A stretch of 64,000 nucleotides of DNA, from contig NADL03000058.1 in assembly GCA_002205965.3 (NCBI GenBank), positions 124,001 to 188,000 on the forward strand, written 5' to 3'. Below are positions 44,805-53,639 of the stretch, piece after piece. Under the pieces are notes generated by a model. It ran no database searches. It worked only from the letters and a program-made list of their open reading frames with translations, and was not told the origin of the DNA. Every line of letters begins with the position of its first letter. Position 1 is the stretch's first letter. The translations under genes were made by a program, and so were the position numbers. Origin of the DNA: Kappaphycus alvarezii (Eukaryota > Rhodophyta > Florideophyceae > Gigartinales > Solieriaceae).

Positions 44805-44809
44805 ATCGT
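44805..44809. other. Target-site duplication of element B, left copy
   Basis: ATCGT here is identical to 50041-50045, directly outside the two LTRs. A 5-bp duplication is usual for Ty3/gypsy integrases. Confidence 0.95.
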
Positions 44810-45096
44810 TGTACCGACTTAGGGTTCTTACTGTAATGTACACCCTTCGACCAAGCTAGCTTACAGGACAGGCTGCCACGAGAACTTTTATGACTTTGGG
44901 CAATCGCCGTCGTCACCCCGACGGTGCGGGGCACGCCGACGGGACCAACTCCCGAGTACCCAAATCGCTACTTAAACTGATGAGGCTAACTGTAGAGCAT
45001 GGGATAGAAGGGAGGCAACACGGGCGGAACGACGAACGCTAGTGTAACGAAACGAACAACAGGGTTTTGGTAAACGACCACGCTTCCCCTGTTACA
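44810..45096 (+). repeat. 5' LTR of chromovirus element B
   Basis: A 287-bp sequence identical by eye to 49753-50040 except for one missing A near its start (TGTACC here, TGTAACC there). It ends GTTACA, which with TGTAAC forms the 6-bp terminal inverted repeat of an LTR. The near identity means a very recent insertion or recent gene conversion. Confidence 0.95.
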
Positions 45097-45098
45097 CT

Positions 45099-45111
45099 TG
45101 GTAGCATCGCG
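45099..45111 (+). other. Primer binding site of element B
   Basis: TGGTAGCATCGCG starts two bases after the LTR. TGG complements a tRNA CCA end. The first 12 bases equal the primer site of element A (9183-9171 minus), so both lineages appear to use the same tRNA. Confidence 0.8.
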
Positions 45112-45154
45112 TTGCGATCCAGTGGTTCACAGCTGAAAGCGACGCACGAGTTGT

Positions 45155-46300
45155 ATGCCTCCAACTCGAATTCCTCCACCACCGACACGTGTTCAAGGAC
45201 CGCGCCGGGCAAAGGAAAGATCTAAGTTTGGTCTTTCACGACAAGCCATGAGTGCGAACATCACCGCGCAAGGTGCGCAAGGTGCAGGTGACTCCGGCAC
45301 GCGACCCATAGAAGGTAGTGCAACAAACGAGGAGGTTATTCAGTCATTACGGTCAGAGATCCAGATGATGCGTCAGACGATGGCTGCACAAGATGCACGC
45401 ATAGAGAATTTGCTTACGCTAGTCGAGCAAGGCACAGTCAATCAAGGCTCTTCCGGAAACGCTGGAGAGGGCTCGTGCGATCTTCGCTCGATCAAGGCAC
45501 CGCAGTTGTGTAGCTATGCAGGCAATCATGATGAGCGCACGTCTACTAAGGTGAAGTCATTCATTTACAATGTGAGAAAGGTCGGACGTCTAAGTGGTTT
45601 CCGTGACCAGAAAATGGTAGAACTGGCTGATTGCTATTTACAGGATCGCGCTGCTGTCTGGATGATGGGATTGGAGCGCAATAATCAGAAGCCGAGAACA
45701 GTAGATGAGCTTCAAACAGCTATGCTTCGCGAGTTTGTCCCCCAAAATGAGCGCGCCCGTGCAAAGGCGAGACTTATGAAGATCAAGCAGTCATCGACAA
45801 TGGACAGCTATATATCTTCTTTCCGTGATCTCGTAGAGTTATGCGAGACTCCTCTCTCGGAAGCGTATCTTTTCTTTTTCAATGGACTCACCGATCGTTT
45901 TAAAGAAGAGTTTTGTAAGAAGTATCCCACAGGTGAACCGAATGATCTACAGGAAGTGTACGATCATGCCCGTGTTTTGGATTTGGCGAAGCAGTGGTCC
46001 TCAGGGAACATGGATACCCGCCCCAAGGACCGTCGCCCCGATATTAAAGGTGTAAAGAAGGATATCAATCTTAAGAAGGCTCGTGGAGAGAAGACAATGA
46101 TGCCTGAGAAGGATCCTAAGGATCCTATCTGGGGTCCGTCGGATTCCAAACAGCGCAACCATTACCGCAAGCATAACCGTTGCTTTGAGTGTGGTGCGGC
46201 GTGGGAACCAGGACACAGATGTTCAATCGAAGAAAGCAACCAGAATGGGTTGCAGGTGGCAGGCCGTGGGGACAACCCAAAAGGCCAACGCCGTCGTTAG
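45155..46300 (+). CDS. Element B gag
   Basis: A 381-codon gag that forms the particle shell. Residues 55-95 are heptad-rich (coiled coil). Residues 130-260 form the Ty3/gypsy capsid core (DRAAVWMMGLERNNQ, LQTAMLREFVPQNERARAK, RDLVELCETPLSEAYLFFF). A zinc knuckle at 343-356 reads CFECGAAWEPGHRC, the CX2C-x7-HxC form found in chromoviruses. The start ATG at 45155 is 44 bases after the primer site, as expected for a short leader. The frame ends at 46300 and overlaps the protease frame (from 46189) by about 110 bases in the -1 frame. That could be programmed shifting or a lost base. Confidence 0.92.
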   Translation: MPPTRIPPPPTRVQGPRRAKERSKFGLSRQAMSANITAQGAQGAGDSGTRPIEGSATNEEVIQSLRSEIQMMRQTMAAQDARIENLLTLVEQGTVNQGSSGNAGEGSCDLRSIKAPQLCSYAGNHDERTSTKVKSFIYNVRKVGRLSGFRDQKMVELADCYLQDRAAVWMMGLERNNQKPRTVDELQTAMLREFVPQNERARAKARLMKIKQSSTMDSYISSFRDLVELCETPLSEAYLFFFNGLTDRFKEEFCKKYPTGEPNDLQEVYDHARVLDLAKQWSSGNMDTRPKDRRPDIKGVKKDINLKKARGEKTMMPEKDPKDPIWGPSDSKQRNHYRKHNRCFECGAAWEPGHRCSIEESNQNGLQVAGRGDNPKGQRRR

Positions 46301-46920
46301 AGGCGGCCCATGTTAATCTAAACGGGGATGTACCCCTTCGTCTGTCCGCAATTGGGACAGAAACAGCAGGCAACAATGAAATGTATTATGATTGTGTTGT
46401 CGGATGTGTACAGTCTGTTGGTCATCTCGACCCAGGGGCCACAGACAATTTTATAACCTCCGAGCTGGCTCAGCGAGCTTGTCTTGAAGTACGTGATTTT
46501 GTCACGAAGGTGGAGCTAGGAGACGGCTCCGAAACGAAGACTACAGGGATCACGAATGGTATCATTGGCCTAGACGGTTGCTTAAGCGAGCAAACTCTGT
46601 ATGTAATCGAGCTGCCCGAGCACACGCCGTTAGTGCTAGGCCGATCATGGTTAAGAGAGCATAATCCTATCGTGGATTGGAGTAACTGCTCTCTCAAAGT
46701 CGTTCTGCCAGGTGGATCTACGAAATTGATACGACCTCGGCAAGTACCGCGCCATAGAAGCATATCCCTGAAGACAATTTCCATCAAACGGATGAGAAAG
46801 ATGCTGCGAAAGGGCAACGTTGAGCTTTTTGCGGTGAAGGTAATGCCTGCGGAGGGAAAGTCCAAGGTGGCGCCTGAGTTGGCATCGTTAGTCGGGGTAC
46901 GGCGAAATTTTCCGAGATGA
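46189..46920 (+). CDS. Element B aspartic protease
   Basis: An open frame of 243 codons in the -1 frame relative to gag. Translation probably starts by shifting within the overlap, so the first residues are not meaningful. Around residue 79 it reads HLDPGATDNFITSEL: the usual DSGA is DPGA, with Asp81 retained. Residues 150-168 read LVLGRSWLREHNPIVDW, the LG core strand of retropepsins. It ends at 46918 within the junction to RT, where the true pol reading continues in another frame. The shift coincides with a GGGG run at 46894-46897. Confidence 0.85.
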   Translation: MWCGVGTRTQMFNRRKQPEWVAGGRPWGQPKRPTPSLEAAHVNLNGDVPLRLSAIGTETAGNNEMYYDCVVGCVQSVGHLDPGATDNFITSELAQRACLEVRDFVTKVELGDGSETKTTGITNGIIGLDGCLSEQTLYVIELPEHTPLVLGRSWLREHNPIVDWSNCSLKVVLPGGSTKLIRPRQVPRHRSISLKTISIKRMRKMLRKGNVELFAVKVMPAEGKSKVAPELASLVGVRRNFPR

Positions 46921-48508
46921 GTTGCCAGATGAACTACCACCGCAAAGAGGCGTTAATTTTGAGATCAATCTGAAAAGTGATTCAGCACCTCCTGTGCGAC
47001 CGGTTATCAGGCTATCAACAGATGAGCTAGCAGAGCTCAAACGGCAGTTGAAGGAGTTGGTCAACAAAGGATTTTTGCGCCCGTCAATATCGCCGTATGG
47101 CGCACCAGTGTTTTTTGTGCGTAAGAAGTCAGGCGATCTTAGAATGGTATGTGATTTCCGCGCTCTCAACAAGATCACTATCCCAGATGTGACACCTCTG
47201 CCACTCATATCCGAGGCCTTAGACCACGTGAGTGGGGCTACTGTATTTTCCAAAGTGGATCTTCTTGGTGCATACCACCAAATGCGTATTCGTGACGAGG
47301 ACATCCCGACCGCGATTCGAACACGATTCGGGTCTTATGAATGGACTGTACTGTGTTTCGGACTTACTAACGCGCCAGCCAGCTTCACACGTTTGCTGAC
47401 GACGCTTCTACGAGACCTAAATGGCGAATGTTTGGTCATATTCCTTGATGATATACTTGTGTATAGTCGCAATATGGAGGAACATAAGAAACATTTGCGC
47501 TCGTTGTTTGATATCTTGCGCAGAGAACAACTGTTTGCAAAGCCAGCAAAATGCGAGTTTGGGAGCTCCAGTATCGAGTTCCTAGGGCACGTAGTCAGTG
47601 CAAACGGGATTGAGATGCAAGCTAATCTGAAGGATGCAATCCTAGACTGGCCAAGGCCAACGACGATTCGTCACGTCCAGCAGTTCATTGGGCTCGCGAA
47701 TTATTACCGCAAGTTCATCAGAGGGTACGCTAATATCCTTCGGCCCGTGTCAGACATTTTAAGGTCGAAAACATTCGAGTGGGGTGAAGAGCAGGAGAAC
47801 TCATTTGATGCGTTGAAGAAAGCTCTCACTACGGCGCCAGTGCTGGCACACCCCTCTTCTGAAAAAGAATTTATTGTTTCTACGGATGCATCTCAATTTG
47901 CCGTCGGAGCAACTCTGGAACAAGACGGTAGACCAGTGGCTTACCTTTCTCATCGGCTAACAGACGCTGAAAGTCGATGGTGCGTAGGTGACCAGGAACT
48001 ACTTGCTTTTATGATTGCCTTACGAGACTGGGAGGTTTACCTGAAGGGGAGAAAATTCACGTTCAGGACTGACCACGAACCCATCCGCTATTTGCAGTCA
48101 AAGGCCAAGTTGTCAGGTCGCCAAGCCCGCTGGCTCGACACGCTACAGTCGTTTACATATGATACGTTACATGTCCCGGGGAAAGTGAATACTGTGCCAG
48201 ATGCCCTGAGCCGACGCCCGGATCATGACATTCGTTTGCATTCCATTGCGCTAGGTGGAGCCTTGGATGAAATTAGGAACGCCTACCCCCACGATGCTTT
48301 GGCAAAAGAGCTGATTGAGTTCTTTAAAGACGAAACGCCGCCAAGCACACCACAGGGCAAACAACAAGCACAGAACTTTAAGTTTGAGAATGGAACTTTG
48401 CTATGGATAGGCAAACGATCAGTCCAGAGTCTATATTCCGAACTATGGTGCCCTCCGGACAAATACTATCAAGGCATTCCACGAACCTTCGCATTTTCAT
48501 GCAGATAA
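46913..48508 (+). CDS. Element B reverse transcriptase and RNase H
   Basis: In this frame the linker reads FRDELPDELPPQRGVNFEI, the usual entry into a chromovirus RT. Numbering from 46922: SGDLRMVCDFRALNK at 70-84, KVDLLGAYHQMRI at 111-123, FGLTNAPASF at 146-155, catalytic FLDD at 174-177, EFLGHVVSANGI at 219-230. RNase H has TDASQFAVGATLEQ (Asp322), DQELLAF (Glu359), TDHEPI (Asp384) and DALSRRP (Asp427). All catalytic acidic residues are present. The frame ends at 48508, past the start of the integrase zinc region, with a shift near the CC at 48479-48480. No in-frame stop interrupts the domains. Confidence 0.94.
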   Translation, partial: RDELPDELPPQRGVNFEINLKSDSAPPVRPVIRLSTDELAELKRQLKELVNKGFLRPSISPYGAPVFFVRKKSGDLRMVCDFRALNKITIPDVTPLPLISEALDHVSGATVFSKVDLLGAYHQMRIRDEDIPTAIRTRFGSYEWTVLCFGLTNAPASFTRLLTTLLRDLNGECLVIFLDDILVYSRNMEEHKKHLRSLFDILRREQLFAKPAKCEFGSSSIEFLGHVVSANGIEMQANLKDAILDWPRPTTIRHVQQFIGLANYYRKFIRGYANILRPVSDILRSKTFEWGEEQENSFDALKKALTTAPVLAHPSSEKEFIVSTDASQFAVGATLEQDGRPVAYLSHRLTDAESRWCVGDQELLAFMIALRDWEVYLKGRKFTFRTDHEPIRYLQSKAKLSGRQARWLDTLQSFTYDTLHVPGKVNTVPDALSRRPDHDIRLHSIALGGALDEIRNAYPHDALAKELIEFFKDETPPSTPQGKQQAQNFKFENGTLLWIGKRSVQSLYSELWCPPDKYYQGIPRTFAFSCR

Positions 48509-49757
48509 GACGTATTCTGCAATGACGAGGCAAGTATATTGGCGTGGGATGTATGATGCCGTGCGTAGCTACTGTTCGCGATGCCATGACTGTCAGGTGA
48601 ATAAGGTTAAGAACAGTCTCCCTGGAGGTAGCTTGCAGCCTCACGACATCCCCGAGAGCTGCTGGCACACTGTGTCTATGGATTTCTTGACGGAACTACC
48701 TATGGATGAAGATGCATTTGATTCTGTGTTTGTTGTCGTAGATAAACTCTCAAAAAGAGCAATCTTCATCCCCACCACGAAAGCAATTGATGCTCCCGGT
48801 GCAGCTCAGCTTTTGCAGCAGTATTTGTTTGCAAAGCACGGAGTACCACGTAAATTCATCTGCGATCGGGATCCGAAATTCAGATCTAAGTTCTGGGAAG
48901 GTTTGACACGTATTTTTGAAGTCGACCTAAACATGTCTACTGCTGACCACCCAGAGACAGATGGCCAGTCAGAAGTTACGATTAAGACATTATCTGGAAT
49001 GCTACGAGCTAGCATTCAGCGATCACCGAATCAGTGGAGTCGTATGCTCCCAGTTTTAGAATTCGAGTATAACTGTTCTCGAAGCGAGAGCACAGGCCTC
49101 TCCCCCTTTGAAGTAGACATCGGCCGAGTACCGTTGAGTGTGAAGACCAGAAGCTATTCTATTGAAGAAGTCCCGAGCCAGTCAGCGAGAGAATTGGCTG
49201 ACCGCCTGGAAGCTTACCGCATTCTCGCACGCGACAATATAGCAGCAGCACGTGCCAAGCAACAGCACTACGCGAATCTTCGTAGGGATCCAAACGTGTC
49301 TTTTGAGAAGAATGAATTGGTTTTGTTACGTTCTGACGGCCTGGACAGCTTTAATAGATCGTCCTTACCAACTAAGTGGCGTCCGAAGTATTTGGGGCCA
49401 TTGCGAGTGCTAGAAGTAATGAGTCCTGTTACTTATCGTCTGGAATTGCCTCCCACGATGTCGCGAGCACATAATGTATTTCATGTTTCAAAGCTCAAGC
49501 GTTATCATCGCCCCGAGGGTGCCTCTGGCCCCCTTCCAGTCGTCATTGATGCCGACGGGGCTGTCGAACACGAAGTAGAGCGTATTTTAGACAAGACCCG
49601 AGAGAATCGCAGGATTTATTATCTTGTCCAGTTCACTGGAGAGTCTGAGTCTGAGGCTGAATGGATCGCGAAGTCTGATCTAGGGCATTGCAAGGAACTC
49701 GTTAAGGAATATGAGAAAGCGCTGAGGACATCGCTTTCAAAGAGCGGGCGAGTGTAA
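48474..49757 (+). CDS. Element B integrase with chromodomain
   Basis: The reading frame is legible from about 48474, before the first ATG at 48522. The zinc region has HEPSHFHADKTY and, after the ATG, CSRCHDCQ. Numbering from 48522, the catalytic triad is Asp54 (SMDF), Asp115 (CDRDPKF) and Glu151 (TDGQSE), with 35 residues between the last two, the D,D35E pattern. RPKYLGPLRVLEV near residue 290 is the GPY/F module. Residues 345-393 read VERILDKTRENRR, YYLVQFTGESESEAEW: a chromodomain, here with Val-Gln-Phe where WKGY is common. The stop codon TAA (49755-49757) lies inside the 3' LTR start. Confidence 0.94.
   Translation, partial: AFHEPSHFHADKTYSAMTRQVYWRGMYDAVRSYCSRCHDCQVNKVKNSLPGGSLQPHDIPESCWHTVSMDFLTELPMDEDAFDSVFVVVDKLSKRAIFIPTTKAIDAPGAAQLLQQYLFAKHGVPRKFICDRDPKFRSKFWEGLTRIFEVDLNMSTADHPETDGQSEVTIKTLSGMLRASIQRSPNQWSRMLPVLEFEYNCSRSESTGLSPFEVDIGRVPLSVKTRSYSIEEVPSQSARELADRLEAYRILARDNIAAARAKQQHYANLRRDPNVSFEKNELVLLRSDGLDSFNRSSLPTKWRPKYLGPLRVLEVMSPVTYRLELPPTMSRAHNVFHVSKLKRYHRPEGASGPLPVVIDADGAVEHEVERILDKTRENRRIYYLVQFTGESESEAEWIAKSDLGHCKELVKEYEKALRTSLSKSGRV
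49738..49752 (+). other. Polypurine tract of element B
   Basis: AAAGAGCGGGCGAG immediately precedes the TGTAAC start of the 3' LTR. Such purine tracts prime plus-strand DNA synthesis. It also codes for the last integrase residues. Confidence 0.7.
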
Positions 49758-50040
49758 CCGACTTAGGGTTCTTACTGTAATGTACACCCTTCGACCAAGC
49801 TAGCTTACAGGACAGGCTGCCACGAGAACTTTTATGACTTTGGGCAATCGCCGTCGTCACCCCGACGGTGCGGGGCACGCCGACGGGACCAACTCCCGAG
49901 TACCCAAATCGCTACTTAAACTGATGAGGCTAACTGTAGAGCATGGGATAGAAGGGAGGCAACACGGGCGGAACGACGAACGCTAGTGTAACGAAACGAA
50001 CAACAGGGTTTTGGTAAACGACCACGCTTCCCCTGTTACA
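49753..50040 (+). repeat. 3' LTR of chromovirus element B
   Basis: 288 bp, TGTAAC...GTTACA, matching 44810-45096 apart from one extra A. It is followed by ATCGT (50041-50045), the right target duplication copy. Confidence 0.95.
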
Positions 50041-50435
50041 ATCGTGTAATCATGCACAACATTTAAGTCCTTGATAGTGATGAAGATGAATCGGCTAAAC
50101 GACGACTGCACAGGGAGTAAGTGCGGATTTTTATTGTCTAGGACCATTGAAAAAGTTAGTAGTTGACTATGTGGACAAGGGAAGGTTGGAATGGGACGCG
50201 AGCGCATGTGAAATGAGTGCATGTAATTCTTCCTGTCAAACTATTCTCAACTAATATCTCAATTATTTCAACACCTTCGTACTCACGGAAGATGAATGCG
50301 TCTTCTTCAATGATAAATACTGGGTGGATTGCTCCTCGCTATCCTCCAAACGTCTCTAGAAATCGTTCATACGCAATTAGTTCTGTGAATTATAGCCGTC
50401 GCGTGCTGATCCTTCGAAATCCTCCTAATGTTGTC
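50041..50435. other. Target-site duplication then no identified gene
   Basis: ATCGT at 50041-50045 is the right copy of the element B duplication. The rest carries only short frames without recognisable families. Confidence 0.5.
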
Positions 50436-50439
50436 TCCT

Positions 50440-50790
50440 CCCCAAAATTTTAACACCTACACAATCATTACATCAATAAGGGACCACTGCAACCAAAAGA
50501 CATCTTCTTCCCTCACTCAAGGTAAGGTTTGTGATTTTTCCATCTTGAACCCGCTGGCTAATATCATCTCAGAATGGGAACTCTCAACCCCTGAAAAGTT
50601 AACCCCTCCCACACAATAGGCCACGAAATTACTAGTGGTTAATATCCGGTCTACCCGGTAGGAGCAAGTTCATCCCCGTTTCCATCTCTAGCCTCGGAGG
50701 GTAGCACCCCAATGCATACCACCTCATCAATGAAGTAACACGATAGGTTTCCAGGAGAGCCTTGGAGCATTATTTCGAGGTAAGGCCTAT
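50440..50790 (+). pseudogene. Non-LTR C-terminal module fragment
   Basis: The plus strand reads VCDFSILNPLANIISEWEL near 50530 and, in another frame near 50665, FIPVSISSLGG, a stop, HPNAYHLINEVTR. These correspond to the DVT..NPLA and VPISTLGGWHPDA blocks of the family, with about the same spacing as in 52100-52420. Decayed. Confidence 0.7.
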
Positions 50791-50799
50791 CATTTTTTA

Positions 50800-51985
50800 G
50801 AAGCACTCCTCTTTGATGATTACTTCCGACTCCTTTCGCTTCTTAAATGGACTCTCTGCAACTTTAGATTGGCTGAAATGCTCGAAATTCATTCTTCAAA
50901 TCCTGAAAAAAAGATTTAATTCATATTAATAGAACTTTCAGCCTTTATATAATTTACATGAAACCCAACCTACTTTTACCCACTCAATGGACGGCGGGAT
51001 CGTCATTACAGATGCATTTGAACGATACACCAAGCGTTGCAAGTCAAACATCGGGAGATCCGACCAGAGACATCGGCAGATAAGACCAGAGACACTGGGA
51101 GATCCGCCCAGAGTATTAGTCGGCTGGCGACCAGCAGATGATTTCATCGCGCGATACCTCTTTGATAACTGAAGTTCATCCCAAAGTTGTTTACATGGGA
51201 TTTTTCGATAAGTGCTCGCTCCTGATGGGCTCTGTGATAGACATTAAAACACACTACTTTTAGAGAACACAACGAAATCACTTCGGAATATGTGCCTGGT
51301 GTTCGCATACTTGACACACATGACTGAACAGTGGGCTTTAATACTCTGAGAGAACAATCCAATAGCGGTTTATTCGAGAAGTTCTGAGGTCAATGTAATT
51401 TACAGAGCTTTGCGTTCCGTTGCATTATCGCTTTAGTAATGAAATGAGGGGACCCTATGGTCCCAAAATGACAAGGTCTAGTATAGAATCGTTTCCAAAA
51501 GTGCATGTGAAGAGATTCTACTTGCTCTTGTTGTGATATCGAAACTCACAAACTTTCTTAGATTTCCAGGTAGTAAATGTTGTTGAGTTGGCGATCACGA
51601 TGATCACATGACCGCTACATCGGTGGCAAGCCTCATCAAGGGCATGAAGCACCTTCAACGTGTATACGTGTGCAAGTGTAGGCTGCAGGCTGACCCTTGG
51701 CCCATTGTTCCCTAGGCTATAGATTGCTTCCTGCAACTTCATTGACTGATAGGTGAAATACTTCAATTCTATTGGCTGTTGTATTACACGTGTAATGACT
51801 GTAGCGTTGTAAGGGTTGATTACGAGCTACTTTAGAGTGCAGAATGTTGTTTATGGGTGGGGGAAATTTGGGATATTTTTAATGCATGAAAATATGGTCA
51901 GTTGTTCCCTAAGGGATGTCGTGATGGTAAAGGCTTACAATGTAAAGGGTTGGCGGGAAGTTGTCAAAACGCTAGAAAACTGACG
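50800..51985. other. No identified gene
   Basis: AT-rich sequence with short frames only. No domain, RNA or repeat class is recognised. Confidence 0.4.
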
Positions 51986-52570
51986 GGAGGCTGGCCAACA
52001 GACACGCTACATTGGACATTACTGCTGCTGCGGCATGACGCTGTGTTAATATTTCTTTGACCTTTGCGTAGGTCTCCTTTCCCTCGTAGCGACGTTGCGT
52101 GCGACGTCGGTTAGCAACGCGTGGGCGTCCGGGTGCTATCCCCCGAGGGAAGAGATAGGGACGGGAACTAGCCTACTTCCAGCGGAAGACGCGATAAAGG
52201 ACTCGTATCTTCTGTGTTTCGCCGTTCTTGCCGCGTTAAGCGAGGTGAGTGGGTTGAATGTCCTCACTCTCCTGTTCGAGGGCGCTAGGGGGTTGACAAA
52301 GGTGACGTCGAAGAAGTCTGTTCTGGCAGTTCGTCCCATTGCGCGAATATCGGGTCTTGTGCGGTGGACCCCTTCTCGCGGCTCGATGACTGGATGTCGC
52401 GCGGCTTTCATGAGATCGATTGCAAATAAACGAACCTGACAGTCGTGTCTTCGCGTCCTCTCGCCCCGTGTAAGCAGTGCAACAGATGGTCGCCGAAACA
52501 GTCGAGAGTTTCGGGCAGTTCCGCTTGGGGCATGGTGTTTCCGGAGGGAAGAGCGGGATTATGGTTGATT
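51985..52570 (-). pseudogene. Non-LTR C-terminal module (well preserved)
   Basis: Reading leftwards: PQAELPETLDCFGDHLLHCL near 52540-52480 (Cys/His motif), HDCQVRLFAID and KAARHPVIEPREGVHRTRPD at 52430-52350, RTDFFDVTFVNPLAPSNRR at about 52320-52270, then AARTAKHRRYESFIASS and RLVPVPISSLGG at 52240-52140. After a frame change comes AAAAVMSNVACLLASL near 52010. The middle 91 codons (52411-52136) are open. This copy gives the clearest view of the domain: Asp in DVT, the AK..RY helix and the VPVPIS strand. No RT is attached. Confidence 0.82.
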
Positions 52571-52574
52571 TTAC

Positions 52575-52960
52575 GTAGGGTAGAGTACTGTAAGTGGGTG
52601 AGGAGTATACTGTATAAGAGATATGCTGAGGAAAGGTATGTACACGTGTACGTGGTGGCAGTTGTATATATGATGTACAAGTGGTACAGCAAAGAGTAGA
52701 AACCTTTGGTGTACACATACTGTACTAGTGTCAGGTGTGGAACTGTACTTGGTACTGTACTTCGTCCTGTACCTTGTCCTGTACTTCTTACCGTACTTGA
52801 GTTCGTACAGTAGGAGTTGGTTATGAAAATACTGTCCTGAATAAACCGCTGCGTCTCTCTAGGCTCTAGGTGCAGTAGAATGCATTCCGGCTGCACTACA
52901 CTGCTGCAATCCATGGATGCATCAGTCCGTTCCATTCTTGGCTGCACCTAAAGAGTACTA
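52575..52960. repeat. Imperfect CTGTAC minisatellite region
   Basis: 52728-52815 has repeats of the form ACTGTACTT-GGT / CTGTACCTTGTC. The surrounding sequence has no gene. Confidence 0.65.
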
Positions 52961-52973
52961 GATTTTATATTAT

Positions 52974-53183
52974 GTACGAGGATTATAGTTATGGTTACGG
53001 TTTTTTCCGGCTGCATCCAAAATCATTTACGTGATTCCATCATACGTGTGAGGTTTTAATTATGATTACTGTTTGTCCGGCTGCATCCAAAATCAGTTAT
53101 GTGATTCCATCGTACGTATGAGGTTTCCAATTACGATTACGGTTTGTCCGGCTGCATCCAATATCAGGTACATGATTCTATGA
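52974..53183. repeat. Minisatellite, three 69-71 bp units
   Basis: Units start at about 52974, 53043 and 53113, each with TTATGATTAC(G/T)GTTTGTCCGG-like text, GCTGCATCCAA and GTGATTCCAT. This is the same family as 1-76 and 9402-9720, here without an inserted LTR element, so it acts as an empty-site reference. Confidence 0.88.
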
Positions 53184-53510
53184 TACGTATGACGGGTTGA
53201 GTCCGTTATTTTGGCACAAGAGAATTCGGTTCCGATGGGTTCGCAAAGTAAGGTGCTGTATTGAAGTTTGTATTGGGCCAAATTGTTTTACACAAATTGA
53301 CAACTTTGGAAGCAGTTCCAAAGATGCCCCTAATGAACGTTGTTACCGGGCCAGTATCTTCCAATCCGCTCAAATGGCTCAGTTTCTAGGATTTTGTTAA
53401 TGGACGCAGTGAGTTAGTCAGTAGTCGTAGGGTGTACTTAAGGTCAGAATTTAGAGTACCGAGTAAATTATGGATAGCCAAGCCCGCAACTTTATCCGCC
53501 CAGCAAATTT
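53184..53510. repeat. Dispersed repeat downstream of the minisatellite, longer copy
   Basis: This is homologous to 9722-9985 but contains about 80 extra bases (about 53280-53375). Both copies follow the minisatellite in the same orientation. The element class is unknown. Confidence 0.75.
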
Positions 53511-53639
53511 CTTCACCCTATCGACTCTTATTAGTAAAGAGCGTAGGTACTGAGGGATGATGGACCGGGAGGGAACTTTGCTGGGTCATGTGATGGTCTC
53601 GCCAACTCAACAACAGTTAATGCCCATAACAGATTCGAT

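Noticed and set aside
45964..47304. Minus-strand frames inside element B (64-156 codons)
   Set aside because: They are antisense to gag, protease and RT with no recognisable domain.
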